From: Franzmannia qiaohouensis | Lineage (GTDB): Bacteria > Pseudomonadota > Gammaproteobacteria > Pseudomonadales > Halomonadaceae | Assembly (NCBI RefSeq): GCF_031451695.1 | Contig: NZ_JARWAM010000009.1 | Span: forward strand, 124,001 to 188,000 | Direction: 5' to 3' | DNA length: 64,000 nucleotides | Shown: piece by piece, positions 7,673-16,062 of the stretch | Position numbering within the stretch: position 1 is the first letter of the stretch | Layout: every line of letters starts with the position of its first letter | Notes under the pieces: model-generated | The model's input: only the letters and a program-made list of their open reading frames with translations | Database searches by the model: none | What the model was told of the DNA's origin: nothing | Made by a program: the position numbers and the translations under genes

Positions 7673-9289
7673 TCAATGCCAGGCGAGTAGCAGCACGCCC
7701 AGCGCCGCCGCCACCACCACCGGCCACGGCTGCTGAGCGGCCCAATTCAGCAGCGGCTGCCAGGCCAGCGCCGCGGCCAGCAGCAGCGCGCCAAGGCGCA
7801 GCCGGCGGGCGCCGTGGCTGCTGGCGATGAGCTGTCGGCGCATGCCGACCAGCGACTCGGCCTGACGGCGACGCTGCTGGCGCTCCAGCTCGGCCCGCGA
7901 CAGCGCCTGGTGGGCGAGTACCGGCAGTTCGGGCAGCTGGCGGGTCAGCTCCGGCGCCTGGCGCTTGAGCGACTCCCACAGCCCGCTGGGGCCGGCGCGC
8001 TCCTTCATCCAGCGCTCCAGATACGGCTTGGCGGTGCTCCACAGGTCGAGGTCGGGGTAGAGCTGACGGCCCAGGCCCTCGATATTGAGCAGGGTCTTCT
8101 GCAGCAGCACCAGCTGCGGCTGGACCTCCATGTTGAAGCGTCGCGCGGTCTGGAACAGCCCCAGCAGTACCTGGCCGAAGGAGATGTCCTTGAGCGGTTT
8201 CTCGAGGATCGGTTCGCACACCGCGCGGATCGCCGCGGCGAACTCGTTGGCGCGGGTATCCTCGGCCACCCAGCCCGACTCGATGTGCAGCGCCGCCACC
8301 TCGTAATAGTCCTGGTGGAAGAAGGCCAGCAGGTTGCGCGCCAGGTAGTCCTGGTCCTCGCGGGTCAGGCTGCCGACGATACCGCAGTCGATGGCGATAT
8401 ACTGCGGGTCCAGAGGGTTGTCGCGGGCCACGAAGATATTGCCGGGGTGCATGTCGGCGTGGAAGAAGTTGTCGCGAAACACCTGGGTGAAGAAGATCTC
8501 CACGCCGCGTTCGGCGAGCTTCTTGAGGTCGGTGCCCTGGGCCTCTAGAGCGCCGAGATCGGCCACCGGCACGCCGTGGATGCGCTCCTGGACCATTACC
8601 CGGGTGCGCGTCAGCGACCAGTGGATGGCCGGCACGTAGAGTATCGGCGAGTCCTTGAAGTTGCGCTTGAGCTGCGAGGTGTTGGCGGCCTCCTTGTGCA
8701 GGTCGAGCTCGTCGAACAGCGTCGCTTCGTAGTCGCGCACCACCTCCACCGGGCGCAGCCGCCGCGCTTCGGGCACCCGCGCCAGGACCCGCGCCACGCG
8801 GTACATCAGCGCCATGTCCTGGCGCATCACGCGGTCGATGGCGGGGCGGATGATCTTGACCACCACGTCTTCACCGCCGTGCAGCCTGGCGGCGTGGACC
8901 TGGGCGATCGAGGCCGAGGCCAGCGGCGTGGTGTCGAAGCTGGCAAAGGCCTCGGCCAGCGACATCTCGAGCTCGTCCTCGACCAGTGCCACGGCCGCGT
9001 CGCCGGGGAACGGCGGCACCTGGTCCTGGAGGCGCTTGAGTTCATCGGCGATGTCGGGGGGCAGCAGGTCGCGGCGGGTCGACAGCATCTGGCCAAACTT
9101 AACGAAGATCGGGCCCAGCGCTTCCAGCGCCAGGCGCAGCCGCTCGCCGTGGGAGCGACTGCCGATCGGCACCAGCCGCAGCGGCGAAAGCCGGAAGGCC
9201 AGGCGCAGCCACCACGGCAGGCGCTCCAGCGGGATCAGCGTATCCAGCCTGAAGCGGGTGATCACCCACAGGATGCGCAGCAGCCTCAT
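7673..9289 (-). CDS. ubiB: Ubiquinone biosynthesis regulatory kinase-like protein UbiB
   Basis: UbiB is an ABC1/ADCK-family atypical kinase or ATPase required for ubiquinone (coenzyme Q) synthesis and is membrane-anchored. The 538-residue protein shows the hallmark KFGQMLSTRRDLLP motif (KxGQ), an alanine-rich loop in PLASASIAQVHAA, the catalytic loop FFHADMHPGNIFV and the metal-binding AIDCGIVGSL. Two closely spaced hydrophobic segments at the extreme C-terminus (about 495-538) are the predicted membrane anchor. Its ATG overlaps the stop of ubiJ by 4 bp, indicating translational coupling in ubiE-ubiJ-ubiB. Confidence 0.97.
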   Translation of the reverse strand: MRLLRILWVITRFRLDTLIPLERLPWWLRLAFRLSPLRLVPIGSRSHGERLRLALEALGPIFVKFGQMLSTRRDLLPPDIADELKRLQDQVPPFPGDAAVALVEDELEMSLAEAFASFDTTPLASASIAQVHAARLHGGEDVVVKIIRPAIDRVMRQDMALMYRVARVLARVPEARRLRPVEVVRDYEATLFDELDLHKEAANTSQLKRNFKDSPILYVPAIHWSLTRTRVMVQERIHGVPVADLGALEAQGTDLKKLAERGVEIFFTQVFRDNFFHADMHPGNIFVARDNPLDPQYIAIDCGIVGSLTREDQDYLARNLLAFFHQDYYEVAALHIESGWVAEDTRANEFAAAIRAVCEPILEKPLKDISFGQVLLGLFQTARRFNMEVQPQLVLLQKTLLNIEGLGRQLYPDLDLWSTAKPYLERWMKERAGPSGLWESLKRQAPELTRQLPELPVLAHQALSRAELERQQRRRQAESLVGMRRQLIASSHGARRLRLGALLLAAALAWQPLLNWAAQQPWPVVVAAALGVLLLAWH

Positions 9290-9912
9290 GCTGTGCCTCC
9301 GCGCCGCGCGGCCAGGCGTCGCTCGAGACGCGCAATCCGCGCTGCCAGCCGGTCGCTGCCAAGCTCGAGCTCTGTGAGCAGGTCACGGGCCACGTCCTGC
9401 TGGCCGCGGCCGGTAAACAGGCGCGCCTCTTCGAACAGGTATTCACTGAGATCGGCACGTAGCTGCTGGGCGCTGCGCGCGCCGAAGCGCCCTAGCCTGC
9501 GGCTGCCCTCGGCCAGCCGATGGGCCGGCTGGTCGCCGAGCAGGCGCGCCAGCTCGCCCTCCCAGTCGGCGCCGAGGTCGAGGAGCAGGTCGCGCAGTGC
9601 TTCGAGCAGGGCCGGATTGCCGCGCACGGAGAGGCGGCCCCGAAACATCAGGCGTTCGATGGACTCGCCGCCGAGCAGGGCGCCGAGGCTCTCGGCGTCG
9701 AGCTCGAGCCGCGCGTCGGCATCGGCTGCATCGTCGTGGTCGGCACGCTGCAGGTGCAGGCCCTGGGGGTGCACCTGCAGCAGCAGGCTGAGTCGCGGGG
9801 TGGCCAGGCTGACCACCAGCCGCTTGCCGGCCAGCGCCTCGAGCCGCGCCGGCGCCGCGGGGTCGCGGGCCAGCAGGGCATTGAGGGTCGCTTCGAGGCC
9901 GGCCAATAGCAT
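9286..9912 (-). CDS. ubiJ: Ubiquinone biosynthesis accessory factor UbiJ
   Basis: UbiJ is an SCP2-domain lipid-binding protein that with UbiK assists the cytosolic ubiquinone-synthesis complex. The 208-residue protein starts at the ATG that shares one base with the ubiE stop (TGATG). It has an SCP2-like N-terminal half (LVVSLATPRLSLLLQVHPQG; LELDAESLGALLGG) and a helical C-terminal half ending in a likely coiled coil (LTELELGSDRLAARIARLER). Sequence identity in this family is low, so the call relies strongly on its position between ubiE and ubiB. Confidence 0.88.
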   Translation of the reverse strand: MLLAGLEATLNALLARDPAAPARLEALAGKRLVVSLATPRLSLLLQVHPQGLHLQRADHDDAADADARLELDAESLGALLGGESIERLMFRGRLSVRGNPALLEALRDLLLDLGADWEGELARLLGDQPAHRLAEGSRRLGRFGARSAQQLRADLSEYLFEEARLFTGRGQQDVARDLLTELELGSDRLAARIARLERRLAARRGGTA

Positions 9913-10658
9913 CACAGCTTGATGCCGCGGTGCAGGGCGACGATGCCGCCGGTGAGGTTGGTGTACTCGACCCGCTCGAGGCCGGCGGCTTCCATCATTG
10001 CCTTGAGCGTCTCCTGGTCCGGATGCATGCGGATCGACTCGGCGAGGTAGCGATAGCTGTCGGCGTCGTTGGCGACCAGCTCGCCCATCCTGGGCAGCAG
10101 GCGGAAGGAGTATTCGTCGTATACCTTGGACAGCAGCGCGCTGGGTGGCTTGGAGAACTCCAGCACCAGTAGCCGGCCGCCGGGCTTGAGGACGCGGGCC
10201 ATGGAGCGCAGGGCGGCGTCCTTGTCGGTGACGTTGCGCAGGCCGAAGGCGATGGTGATGCAGTCGAAGCTGTTGTCGGGGAACGGCAGGCACTCGGCGT
10301 TGGCCTGGACGTACTCGACGTTGCCGCCGACGCCCTGGTCGAGCAGCTTGTCGCGGCCTACGCGCAGCATCGATTCGTTGATATCGGCCAGCACCACGCG
10401 CCCGTTTGGTCCTACCAAGCGCGAGAACTTGAGCGTCAGGTCGCCGGTGCCGCCGGCGATGTCGAGCACGCTATGACCGGGACGCACCCCGGCGCGCTCG
10501 ATGGTCAGGCGCTTCCAGACGCGGTGGATGCCCAGCGACATCAGGTCGTTCATGACGTCGTAGCGGGCCGCCACCGAGTGGAAGACGTCGGCGACGCGGG
10601 AGGCCTTCTCCTCGAGGGGGACTTCCTGATAGCCGAAATGGGTGGTGCGCTTGTCCAT
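9912..10658 (-). CDS. ubiE: Ubiquinone/menaquinone biosynthesis C-methyltransferase UbiE
   Basis: UbiE is the SAM-dependent C-methyltransferase of ubiquinone and menaquinone synthesis. I chose the ATG at 10658 (248 residues, MDKRTTHFGYQ) because it matches the family N-terminus and has AGGGG upstream; an ATG 42 bp further up would add an unlike extension. Motifs include VFHSVAARYDVMNDLMS, the SAM-binding VLDIAGGTGDLT, VLADINESML and IAFGLRNVTDKD. It heads the ubiE-ubiJ-ubiB cluster and shares one base with ubiJ. The 283-bp region upstream contains repeat R2; the pha genes found at this site in Pseudomonas are absent. Confidence 0.97.
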   Translation of the reverse strand: MDKRTTHFGYQEVPLEEKASRVADVFHSVAARYDVMNDLMSLGIHRVWKRLTIERAGVRPGHSVLDIAGGTGDLTLKFSRLVGPNGRVVLADINESMLRVGRDKLLDQGVGGNVEYVQANAECLPFPDNSFDCITIAFGLRNVTDKDAALRSMARVLKPGGRLLVLEFSKPPSALLSKVYDEYSFRLLPRMGELVANDADSYRYLAESIRMHPDQETLKAMMEAAGLERVEYTNLTGGIVALHRGIKL

Positions 10659-10792
10659 GGATGGCCCCTGGCTGGATTCGTCGCGCCGACGTGCGGGCAC
10701 GTCAGCAAATGGCGATATTGTAGCGCCCCGGCCAGGGTGTTGTCCTGCGCGGTGGGGTCGCAGGCAGGGTTATTCGAGATAGCCTCGCCGCT

Positions 10793-10906
10793 CGGGACTG
10801 ATCCGGCGGCAGGCCTGCGAGGAGGCGCTGTAAACCCATCCCTGGGCGCTACCTTGCGCCATCCATGGCGCAAACCTCCTCTTCGACCTGCCCCCGGCGT
10901 CCCTCG
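10793..10906 (-). repeat. Dispersed palindromic repeat, copy R2
   Basis: Copy R2 lies 35 bp after the DUF971 stop codon and upstream of ubiE, reading forward on the minus strand like both genes. Outer arms near 10804-10823 and 10877-10896 are inverted and mostly complementary (GGCAGGCC...GGAGG against its complement). The inner hairpin is TTGCGCCAT-cc-ATGGCGCAA. The conserved block GGGATGGGTTTACAGCG follows on the minus strand. No gene lies in 10659-10941. Confidence 0.88.
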
Positions 10907-10941
10907 CTAGCAGCAACTGAGGTGGCTCAGGCGCCAAGGGC

Positions 10942-11325
10942 TCAAAGCTGCTTGAACTGGATGGTCTGGGGTTCCCGGGAGGCGCCGGCCTCGTCCAGGC
11001 GGCGCAGGTAGTCGGCCCAGTTGGTGTCGTGATCGACGGCGATGGCGTAGAGGTAGTCCCAGCTGTAGAGGCCGCTGTCGTGGCCGTCGTCGAAGTGCAG
11101 CTTGAGCGCGTAGTTGCCGGCCTGGGTGATGTTCTGCAGGCCGACGTCCTTCTTGCCGACCTGCAGCACGGCGGTATCAGGGCCGTGGCCGCGGACCTCG
11201 GCGGAGGGCGAGAAGACCCGCAGGTACTCGACGCTGAGCAGGAAGCGCTGGCCGTTGGGATACTCGAGCTCCAGTTCGCGGGCCTTCTGGTGGTAGTGCA
11301 CCTTGCTGGGGATGGGGGTATCCAT
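10942..11325 (-). CDS. DUF971 / gamma-butyrobetaine hydroxylase-like N-terminal domain protein
   Basis: This 127-residue protein is a stand-alone DUF971 domain, the small domain fused to the N-terminus of gamma-butyrobetaine hydroxylases. Visible features are LELEYPNGQRFLLSVEYLRVFSPSAEVRGHG, the VGLQNITQAGNYALKLHFDDGHDSG region and the SWDYLYAI motif typical of the family. The exact biochemical role is unsettled. The gene keeps its Pseudomonas neighbourhood next to hslU. Repeats R3 (upstream) and R2 (downstream) isolate it from both neighbours, so it is probably its own transcription unit. Confidence 0.85.
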   Translation of the reverse strand: MDTPIPSKVHYHQKARELELEYPNGQRFLLSVEYLRVFSPSAEVRGHGPDTAVLQVGKKDVGLQNITQAGNYALKLHFDDGHDSGLYSWDYLYAIAVDHDTNWADYLRRLDEAGASREPQTIQFKQL

Positions 11326-11440
11326 ATTGATGACTCCAAGATTTAGGCCTCAGGGGTGCCGCTGTCGGTGCTTACGTATCTTATGTACCGCGGGCCGAGC
11401 GGCTACCTCAGCTCGAGAGATAGGGCCTAGCATCGAGCGG

Positions 11441-11555
11441 GCGCGGAGTTAGCCGACGACAGGTCTTCGCGGAGGCGCTGTGAACCCCTCCCTGGGCGCT
11501 ACCTATGCCATCCATGGCATAGAACCTCCGCTTCGACCTGTCCTCGGCACCGCGC
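11441..11555 (-). repeat. Dispersed palindromic repeat, copy R3
   Basis: Copy R3 lies 34 bp after the hslU stop, forward on the minus strand like hslU. Its outer arms are the longest of the set, extending to GCGCGG/CCGCGC at the ends. The inner hairpin is TATGCCAT-cc-ATGGCATA, which differs from the TTGCGCC/GGCGCAA form on both sides and still pairs. The conserved block is GGGAGGGGTTCACAGCG on the minus strand. No gene lies in 11326-11589. Confidence 0.88.
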
Positions 11556-11589
11556 CGCCTGCCACTATTCAGATGCTAGCCGCTGCGGT

Positions 11590-12909
11590 TTAGAGAATAT
11601 ACCGCGACAGATCCTCATCCATGGCCAGCTCACCAAGTTGCGAGTTGACGTAGTCGGCGTCGATGACCAGCGGGCTGCCCAGGTCGCCGCCCTTGAACGA
11701 GGCTTCCTCGAGCAGGCGCTCCATCACCGTGTGCAGGCGCCGCGCGCCGATGTTCTCGGTGCCTTCGTTGACCTGCCAGGCGATCTCGGCGATGCGCTGG
11801 ATGCCGTCCTCGGTGAAGCTGATCTCCAGGCCGTCGGTGGCCAGCAGCGCCTGATACTGCTTGGTCAGCGCCGCAGAGGGTTCGGTGAGGATGCGCTGGA
11901 AGTCGTTGGGCGTCAGCGCCTCGAGCTCGACGCGGATCGGCAGACGCCCCTGCAGCTCGGGAATCAAGTCCGAGGGCTTGGAGAGGTGGAAGGCCCCGGA
12001 GGCGATGAACAGGATATGGTCGGACTTGACCATGCCGTGCTTGGTCGACACCGTCGAGCCCTCGATCAGCGGCAGCAGGTCGCGCTGTACGCCTTCGCGG
12101 GAGACTTCGCCACCGCTCGACTGCTGGCCCTTGGTGACCTTGTCGATCTCGTCGAGGAAGACGATGCCGTTCTGCTCCACCGCCTCGATGGCGCGGCGCT
12201 TGATCTCCTCCTCGTTGACCAGCTTGGCGGCTTCTTCGTCGCGCAGCAGCTGCCAGGCGTCCTTGACCGCGACGCGCTTGGTCTCGCTCTTCTGCTTGCC
12301 CATGTTGGCGAACATGCTCTGCAGCTGGTTGGTCATCTCCTCCATGCCCGGCGGGGTCATGATGTCGATGCCCGGCCCCTGGGGCGTGACCTGGATGTCG
12401 ATCTCCTTGTCGTCGAGCTGGCCTTCGCGAAGCTTCTTGCGGAACAGCTGGCGGGTCGAGCTATCGCTGCGCGGCGCTTCTTCCTGGCCACGCGGCGGCG
12501 GCAGCAGGGCGTCGAGGATACGATCCTCCGCGGCGTCTTCGGCCTTGTGGCGGACCTCTTCCTTGGCCTGCTCGCGGGTCAGCTTGATCGAGGCCTCGGT
12601 GAGGTCGCGAATGATCGACTCGACGTCGCGGCCGACATAGCCGACCTCGGTGAACTTGGTGGCCTCGACCTTGATGAAGGGGGCGTTGGCGAGCTTGGCC
12701 AGGCGCCGGGCGATCTCGGTCTTGCCGACCCCGGTGGGACCGATCATCAGGATATTCTTGGGCGTCACTTCACCACGCAGCGAATCGTCGAGCTGCATGC
12801 GCCGCCAGCGGTTGCGCAGGGCGATGGCCACGGCGCGCTTGGCATCCTGCTGGCCGATGATGAACTGGTCGAGGGCGTGAACGATTTCGCGGGGTGTCAT
12901 CTGGGTCAT
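11590..12909 (-). CDS. hslU: ATP-dependent protease ATPase subunit HslU
   Basis: HslU is the AAA+ unfoldase that feeds substrates to the HslV peptidase. I start it at the ATG at 12909 (439 residues, MTQMTPREIVHALDQ), matching E. coli HslU. Walker A is GPTGVGKT at residues 57-64, followed by the pore-loop region TEVGYVGRDVESI, the intermediate domain, Walker B GIVFLDEIDK and the sensor-2 segment GARRLHTVMERLLEE. The terminal DLSRYIL is the tail that docks into HslV. It lies 10 bp downstream of hslV on the same strand, forming the classic hslVU operon. Confidence 0.98.
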   Translation of the reverse strand: MTQMTPREIVHALDQFIIGQQDAKRAVAIALRNRWRRMQLDDSLRGEVTPKNILMIGPTGVGKTEIARRLAKLANAPFIKVEATKFTEVGYVGRDVESIIRDLTEASIKLTREQAKEEVRHKAEDAAEDRILDALLPPPRGQEEAPRSDSSTRQLFRKKLREGQLDDKEIDIQVTPQGPGIDIMTPPGMEEMTNQLQSMFANMGKQKSETKRVAVKDAWQLLRDEEAAKLVNEEEIKRRAIEAVEQNGIVFLDEIDKVTKGQQSSGGEVSREGVQRDLLPLIEGSTVSTKHGMVKSDHILFIASGAFHLSKPSDLIPELQGRLPIRVELEALTPNDFQRILTEPSAALTKQYQALLATDGLEISFTEDGIQRIAEIAWQVNEGTENIGARRLHTVMERLLEEASFKGGDLGSPLVIDADYVNSQLGELAMDEDLSRYIL

Positions 12910-12919
12910 GGGGCGGCCC

Positions 12920-13438
12920 TCAGAGCTCTTCGAGAGTAACGTTGTGGTTGGTGAACACGCAGATGTCGCCGGCGATCTCGAGGGATTTCTCGGTGATCTC
13001 GCGGGCCGACAGTTCGGTGTTCTCCAGCAGTGCGCGGGCCGAGGCCAGGGCGTAGTTGCCGCCCGAGCCGATGGCAATGATGCCGCGCTCGGGCTCCACC
13101 ACGTCACCGTTGCCGGTGATGATCAGCGAGGCGTCCTTGTTGGCGACGGCCAGCAGCGCTTCCAGGCGGCGCAGGGCGCGGTCGGTGCGCCAGTCCTTGG
13201 CCAGTTCCACGGCGGCCTTGACCAGGTGCCCCTGGTACTTTTCCAGCTGCGACTCGAAGCGCTCGAACAGCGTGAAGGCGTCGGCGGTGCCGCCGGCAAA
13301 GCCGGCCAGCACCTGACCGCGATACAGCCGGCGCACCTTGCTGGCGTTACCCTTCATCACCGTGTTGCCGAGTGACACTTGGCCATCGCCGGCCAGCGCT
13401 ACCTTGCCGTCGCGGCGCACGGATACGATCGTGGTCAT
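12920..13438 (-). CDS. hslV: ATP-dependent protease peptidase subunit HslV
   Basis: HslV is the N-terminal nucleophile threonine peptidase of the bacterial proteasome-like HslVU complex. The 172-residue protein starts MTTIVSVRRDG; removal of Met exposes the catalytic Thr. The supporting GDGQVSLGNTVMKGNASKVR and GFAGGTADAFTLFERFE motifs and the IAIGSGGNYALAAA-like block are typical. A GGGAG precedes the ATG. A heat-shock-like promoter candidate lies just upstream (13472-13500). It is followed by hslU after 10 bp. Confidence 0.98.
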   Translation of the reverse strand: MTTIVSVRRDGKVALAGDGQVSLGNTVMKGNASKVRRLYRGQVLAGFAGGTADAFTLFERFESQLEKYQGHLVKAAVELAKDWRTDRALRRLEALLAVANKDASLIITGNGDVVEPERGIIAIGSGGNYALASARALLENTELSAREITEKSLEIAGDICVFTNHNVTLEEL

Positions 13439-13471
13439 GTAGTGCTTACTCCCAAAAAGACGTGCTACAGG

Positions 13472-13500
13472 AGATGCGGGCGCGATGCGCTGAAATCAAC
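13472..13500 (-). promoter_or_regulatory. Candidate sigma-32 promoter of hslVU
   Basis: On the minus strand GTTGATT, 13 bases, then CCCGCATCT resembles the sigma-32 consensus CTTGAAA-N(11-16)-CCCCATNT, with TTGA and seven of eight -10 positions matching. It lies about 34 bp upstream of the hslV start. HslVU is a heat-shock operon in E. coli, which supports the reading. No mapping data are available. Confidence 0.45.
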
Positions 13501-13520
13501 CGCCGGGAGTTGCCCGGCGG
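13500..13520. other. Hairpin between SPOR gene and hslV
   Basis: CCGCCGGG-agttg-CCCGGCGG forms a perfect 8-bp stem 10 bp after the SPOR-protein stop and upstream of hslV. On the minus strand it is followed by TTGATTT rather than a T-run, so it could be a weak terminator or an mRNA 3' end that separates argS-SPOR from hslVU. It abuts the candidate sigma-32 promoter. Confidence 0.45.
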
Positions 13521-13530
13521 ACGCGCTTGA

Positions 13531-14232
13531 TCAGTTCTGCAGCCGGATCATCAGCGGCTCGATGCCCTGGGTGAGCATCAGGTCCTGGGCGCGGTTGAGC
13601 TCGCGGGTATCGTCGTAGGGGCCGACCTGGACGCGGTGCCAGGTCTGGTTGTCGCCGGACTGCACCTCGCTGATCTGCGCCTGGAGGCCGAAGTTGCGCA
13701 GCCGGCCGGCGAGCTGCTCGGCATCGCCCGACTCGCGGAACGACGCCGCCTGCAGCATATAGCGGCTGTTGGCTGCGGCCTGGCTGGGCGCTTCGGCGAC
13801 GGGCTGCTCGGCCGCTGCCTCGTCGGCGGCGGTAGTACGGGCGATCTGCTCGGCGATCGGGTCCACCACCTCGTCGCTGGGCGGCTCGGCGGCGGCGGTA
13901 TCCTCGCTGGGAGTGGGCGGCTGCGGCGGCACCACCACCTCGGAGCGAGGCGCGACCACCTCGGATTCCGGCAGCAGGGTGTAGAACTCGAAGGTCGGCA
14001 TGCGCGGCTCATCGGCGGCGTCGGGTTCGCCCTCGGCGGGGCTGCTCGAGGGCGGCTTGGGCAGCACCGTGGCCAGCGGCGTGGGCGCGCTCTCCTGCAC
14101 GTACTGGGCGAGAAAGAACCCGGCCACCAGGCCGGCCACACCCCACAGCCAGCCGGGCACGCCGCGGCGCTGGGCGGGAGCACGACGGCGCGGGGCGGCG
14201 CCGCGTTTCTTGGGCGCGGGGCGGCGGGCCAT
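13531..14232 (-). CDS. SPOR domain-containing cell-division protein (FtsN-like)
   Basis: This 233-residue bitopic inner-membrane protein has a short basic cytosolic N-terminus, one membrane helix (about 25-45, GWLWGVAGLVAGFFLAQYV), a long Pro/Ala/Glu-rich periplasmic linker and a C-terminal SPOR domain (about 155-230; YMLQAASFRESGDAEQLAGRL, VQVGPYDDTRELN). SPOR domains bind denuded septal peptidoglycan. Topology and the argS-hslV setting match the FtsN-like protein of Pseudomonas. Its ATG shares one base with the argS stop (TAATG), so it is translationally coupled to argS. True FtsN function is likely but not proven. Confidence 0.85.
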   Translation of the reverse strand: MARRPAPKKRGAAPRRRAPAQRRGVPGWLWGVAGLVAGFFLAQYVQESAPTPLATVLPKPPSSSPAEGEPDAADEPRMPTFEFYTLLPESEVVAPRSEVVVPPQPPTPSEDTAAAEPPSDEVVDPIAEQIARTTAADEAAAEQPVAEAPSQAAANSRYMLQAASFRESGDAEQLAGRLRNFGLQAQISEVQSGDNQTWHRVQVGPYDDTRELNRAQDLMLTQGIEPLMIRLQN

Positions 14233-15917
14233 TACATCTCCTCGGGGGCGCTCACGCCCAGCAGGTCGAGGCCGTTGCGAATCACCTGGCGGGTGGCGAG
14301 CCCCAGCGCCAGCCGGGCGTTGCGCTGGGCGTCGTCATCGACCATGACCTTGACCGCGTTGTAGCAGGTGTGGAAATCGGCGGCCAAGTCCTGGAGGTAC
14401 TGGGCGACCTGCTGCGGCTCGCGATTGCCGGCGGCGTGCTCGACGACCTCCGGGAAGCGCGCCAGGCGATTCATCAGCGCCTTCTCCTGGTCGGCCTCGA
14501 GTTGGGCCAGGCTGGCCACGGCCAGGGCGGGGTCGAAGGGCTTGTGGTCGGCCTCGGCGCGACGCAGCACGCTGCACACCCGGGCGTGGGCATACTGCAC
14601 GTAGTAGACCGGGTTGTCGTTGGACTGCGAGCGGGCCAGGTCGATATCGAAGGTCAGCTGCGAGTCGGCGCGGCGCGCGGCCAGGAAGTAGCGGGTAGCG
14701 TCGCGGCCGACCTCGTCGATCAGGTCGCGCAGGGTGACGTAGCTGCCGGCGCGCTTGGAGAGCTTGACCTCCACCCCGGAGCGGGTAACCAGCACCATCT
14801 GGTGCAGCACGTAGTCGGGCCAGCCCTGGGGGATGCCGGTTTCCAGCGCCTGCAGGCCGGCGCGCACGCGGGTCACGGTGGAGTGGTGGTCGGCGCCCTG
14901 CTCGTTGATCACCTGGCCAAAGCCACGCTGCCACTTGTCGAAGTGGTAGGCGACGTCGGGCAGGAAGTAGGTATAGCCGCCGTCGCGCTTGCGCATCACG
15001 CGATCCTTGTCGTCACCGAAATCGGTGGTGCGCAGCCACAGGGCGCCGTCCTCTTCATAGGTGTGGCCGCCGTCGATCAGCTTGGCCACGGTGGCCTCGA
15101 CCTTGCCGTCGTCGTACAGCGACGACTCCAGGAAGTAGACGTCGAACTCGACACCGAAGGCCTTGAGGTCGAGATCCTGCTCGCGGCGCAGGTAGGCCAC
15201 GGCGAACTCGCGAATGGCGTCGAGGTCGTCGGCATCGGCCTTGGCGGTGACGTGGCGGTCGTCGGCGTGGATCGTCTCGCCGGCCAGGTAGCTGGCGGCG
15301 ACGTCTTCGATGTAGCCGCCGCGGTAGCCATCTTCCGGCCAGCTGGGGTCGTCCGGGCCGAGGCCCTTGGCGCGGGCCTGCACCGAGAGCGCCAGGTTGC
15401 TGATCTGGGCGCCGGCGTCGTTATAGTAGAACTCGCGGGTGACGTCGTAGCCGGTGGCTTCGAGCAGCCGGCAGATCGAGTCGCCGATCGCCGCGCCGCG
15501 GCCGTGGCCGACGTGCAGCGGCCCGGTGGGGTTGGCGGAGACGAACTCGACCTGCACCTTCTGGCCCTTGCCGATCAGGCTGCGGCCAAAGGTGTCGCCG
15601 GCGTCGAGCACCTGCTGTACCACCTGGGCTACGGCGTCGGTGGCGGCGAAGAAGTTGATGAAGCCGGGCCCGGCGATCTCGGTGCTGCTCACGGCAGATG
15701 ACTCGGGCAGGGCGGCAACCAGGGCTTCGGCCAGCTCGCGGGGCTTCTTGCCGGCGGGCTTGGCCAGCATCAGCGCCAGGTTGGTGGCGTAGTCGCCGTG
15801 GGCCTTGTCCTTGGTGGGGTCGACCTTGATGGTCGGCGCGATGTCGGCGGGCAGCACGCCCTGCTGCTTGAGGGCGGCGAGTGCCTCGTCGAGCAGCGCG
15901 ATGATGGTCTCTTTCAT
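14232..15917 (-). CDS. argS: Arginyl-tRNA synthetase
   Basis: ArgS is the class I synthetase that charges tRNA-Arg. The ATG at 15917 (561 residues, MKETIIALLDEAL) is preferred over one 36 bp upstream because it matches the family N-terminus. The HIGH motif appears as PTGPLHVGHGRGAAIGD. As is usual for ArgRS the KMSKS lysine motif is degenerate (VKLSKRAGSYVTL). The DALR anticodon-binding domain is C-terminal, including YVQYAHARVCSVLRRA. It is the first gene of a pair with the SPOR protein. Upstream, 15918-16201 holds repeat R4 and no gene. Confidence 0.97.
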   Translation of the reverse strand: MKETIIALLDEALAALKQQGVLPADIAPTIKVDPTKDKAHGDYATNLALMLAKPAGKKPRELAEALVAALPESSAVSSTEIAGPGFINFFAATDAVAQVVQQVLDAGDTFGRSLIGKGQKVQVEFVSANPTGPLHVGHGRGAAIGDSICRLLEATGYDVTREFYYNDAGAQISNLALSVQARAKGLGPDDPSWPEDGYRGGYIEDVAASYLAGETIHADDRHVTAKADADDLDAIREFAVAYLRREQDLDLKAFGVEFDVYFLESSLYDDGKVEATVAKLIDGGHTYEEDGALWLRTTDFGDDKDRVMRKRDGGYTYFLPDVAYHFDKWQRGFGQVINEQGADHHSTVTRVRAGLQALETGIPQGWPDYVLHQMVLVTRSGVEVKLSKRAGSYVTLRDLIDEVGRDATRYFLAARRADSQLTFDIDLARSQSNDNPVYYVQYAHARVCSVLRRAEADHKPFDPALAVASLAQLEADQEKALMNRLARFPEVVEHAAGNREPQQVAQYLQDLAADFHTCYNAVKVMVDDDAQRNARLALGLATRQVIRNGLDLLGVSAPEEM

Positions 15918-16062
15918 GAGTGCTCTGATGTCCTGTGGCGCGTGGCGTGGCAACGGCCGAAACGGCTTGGTCGCCCATTATCGGCAATTGCGGGGCGGCT
16001 TTAAACCCTGTGGGGGAAAGCAGGTGCGAACCTAAAGCGATGCATGAGTTCGTGGCGGCTAT

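Noticed and set aside
10770..10910. Short open frames through the R elements encoding a recurring GGAVNPSLGA-like peptide
   Set aside because: The peptide similarity follows from the DNA repeat itself. The frames occur in different phases, run into neighbouring genes and lack ribosome-binding sites, while the DNA changes preserve base pairing rather than codons.
13500..13520. Hairpin after the SPOR gene as a definite terminator
   Set aside because: There is no T-run on the minus strand, so it is listed only as a structure.
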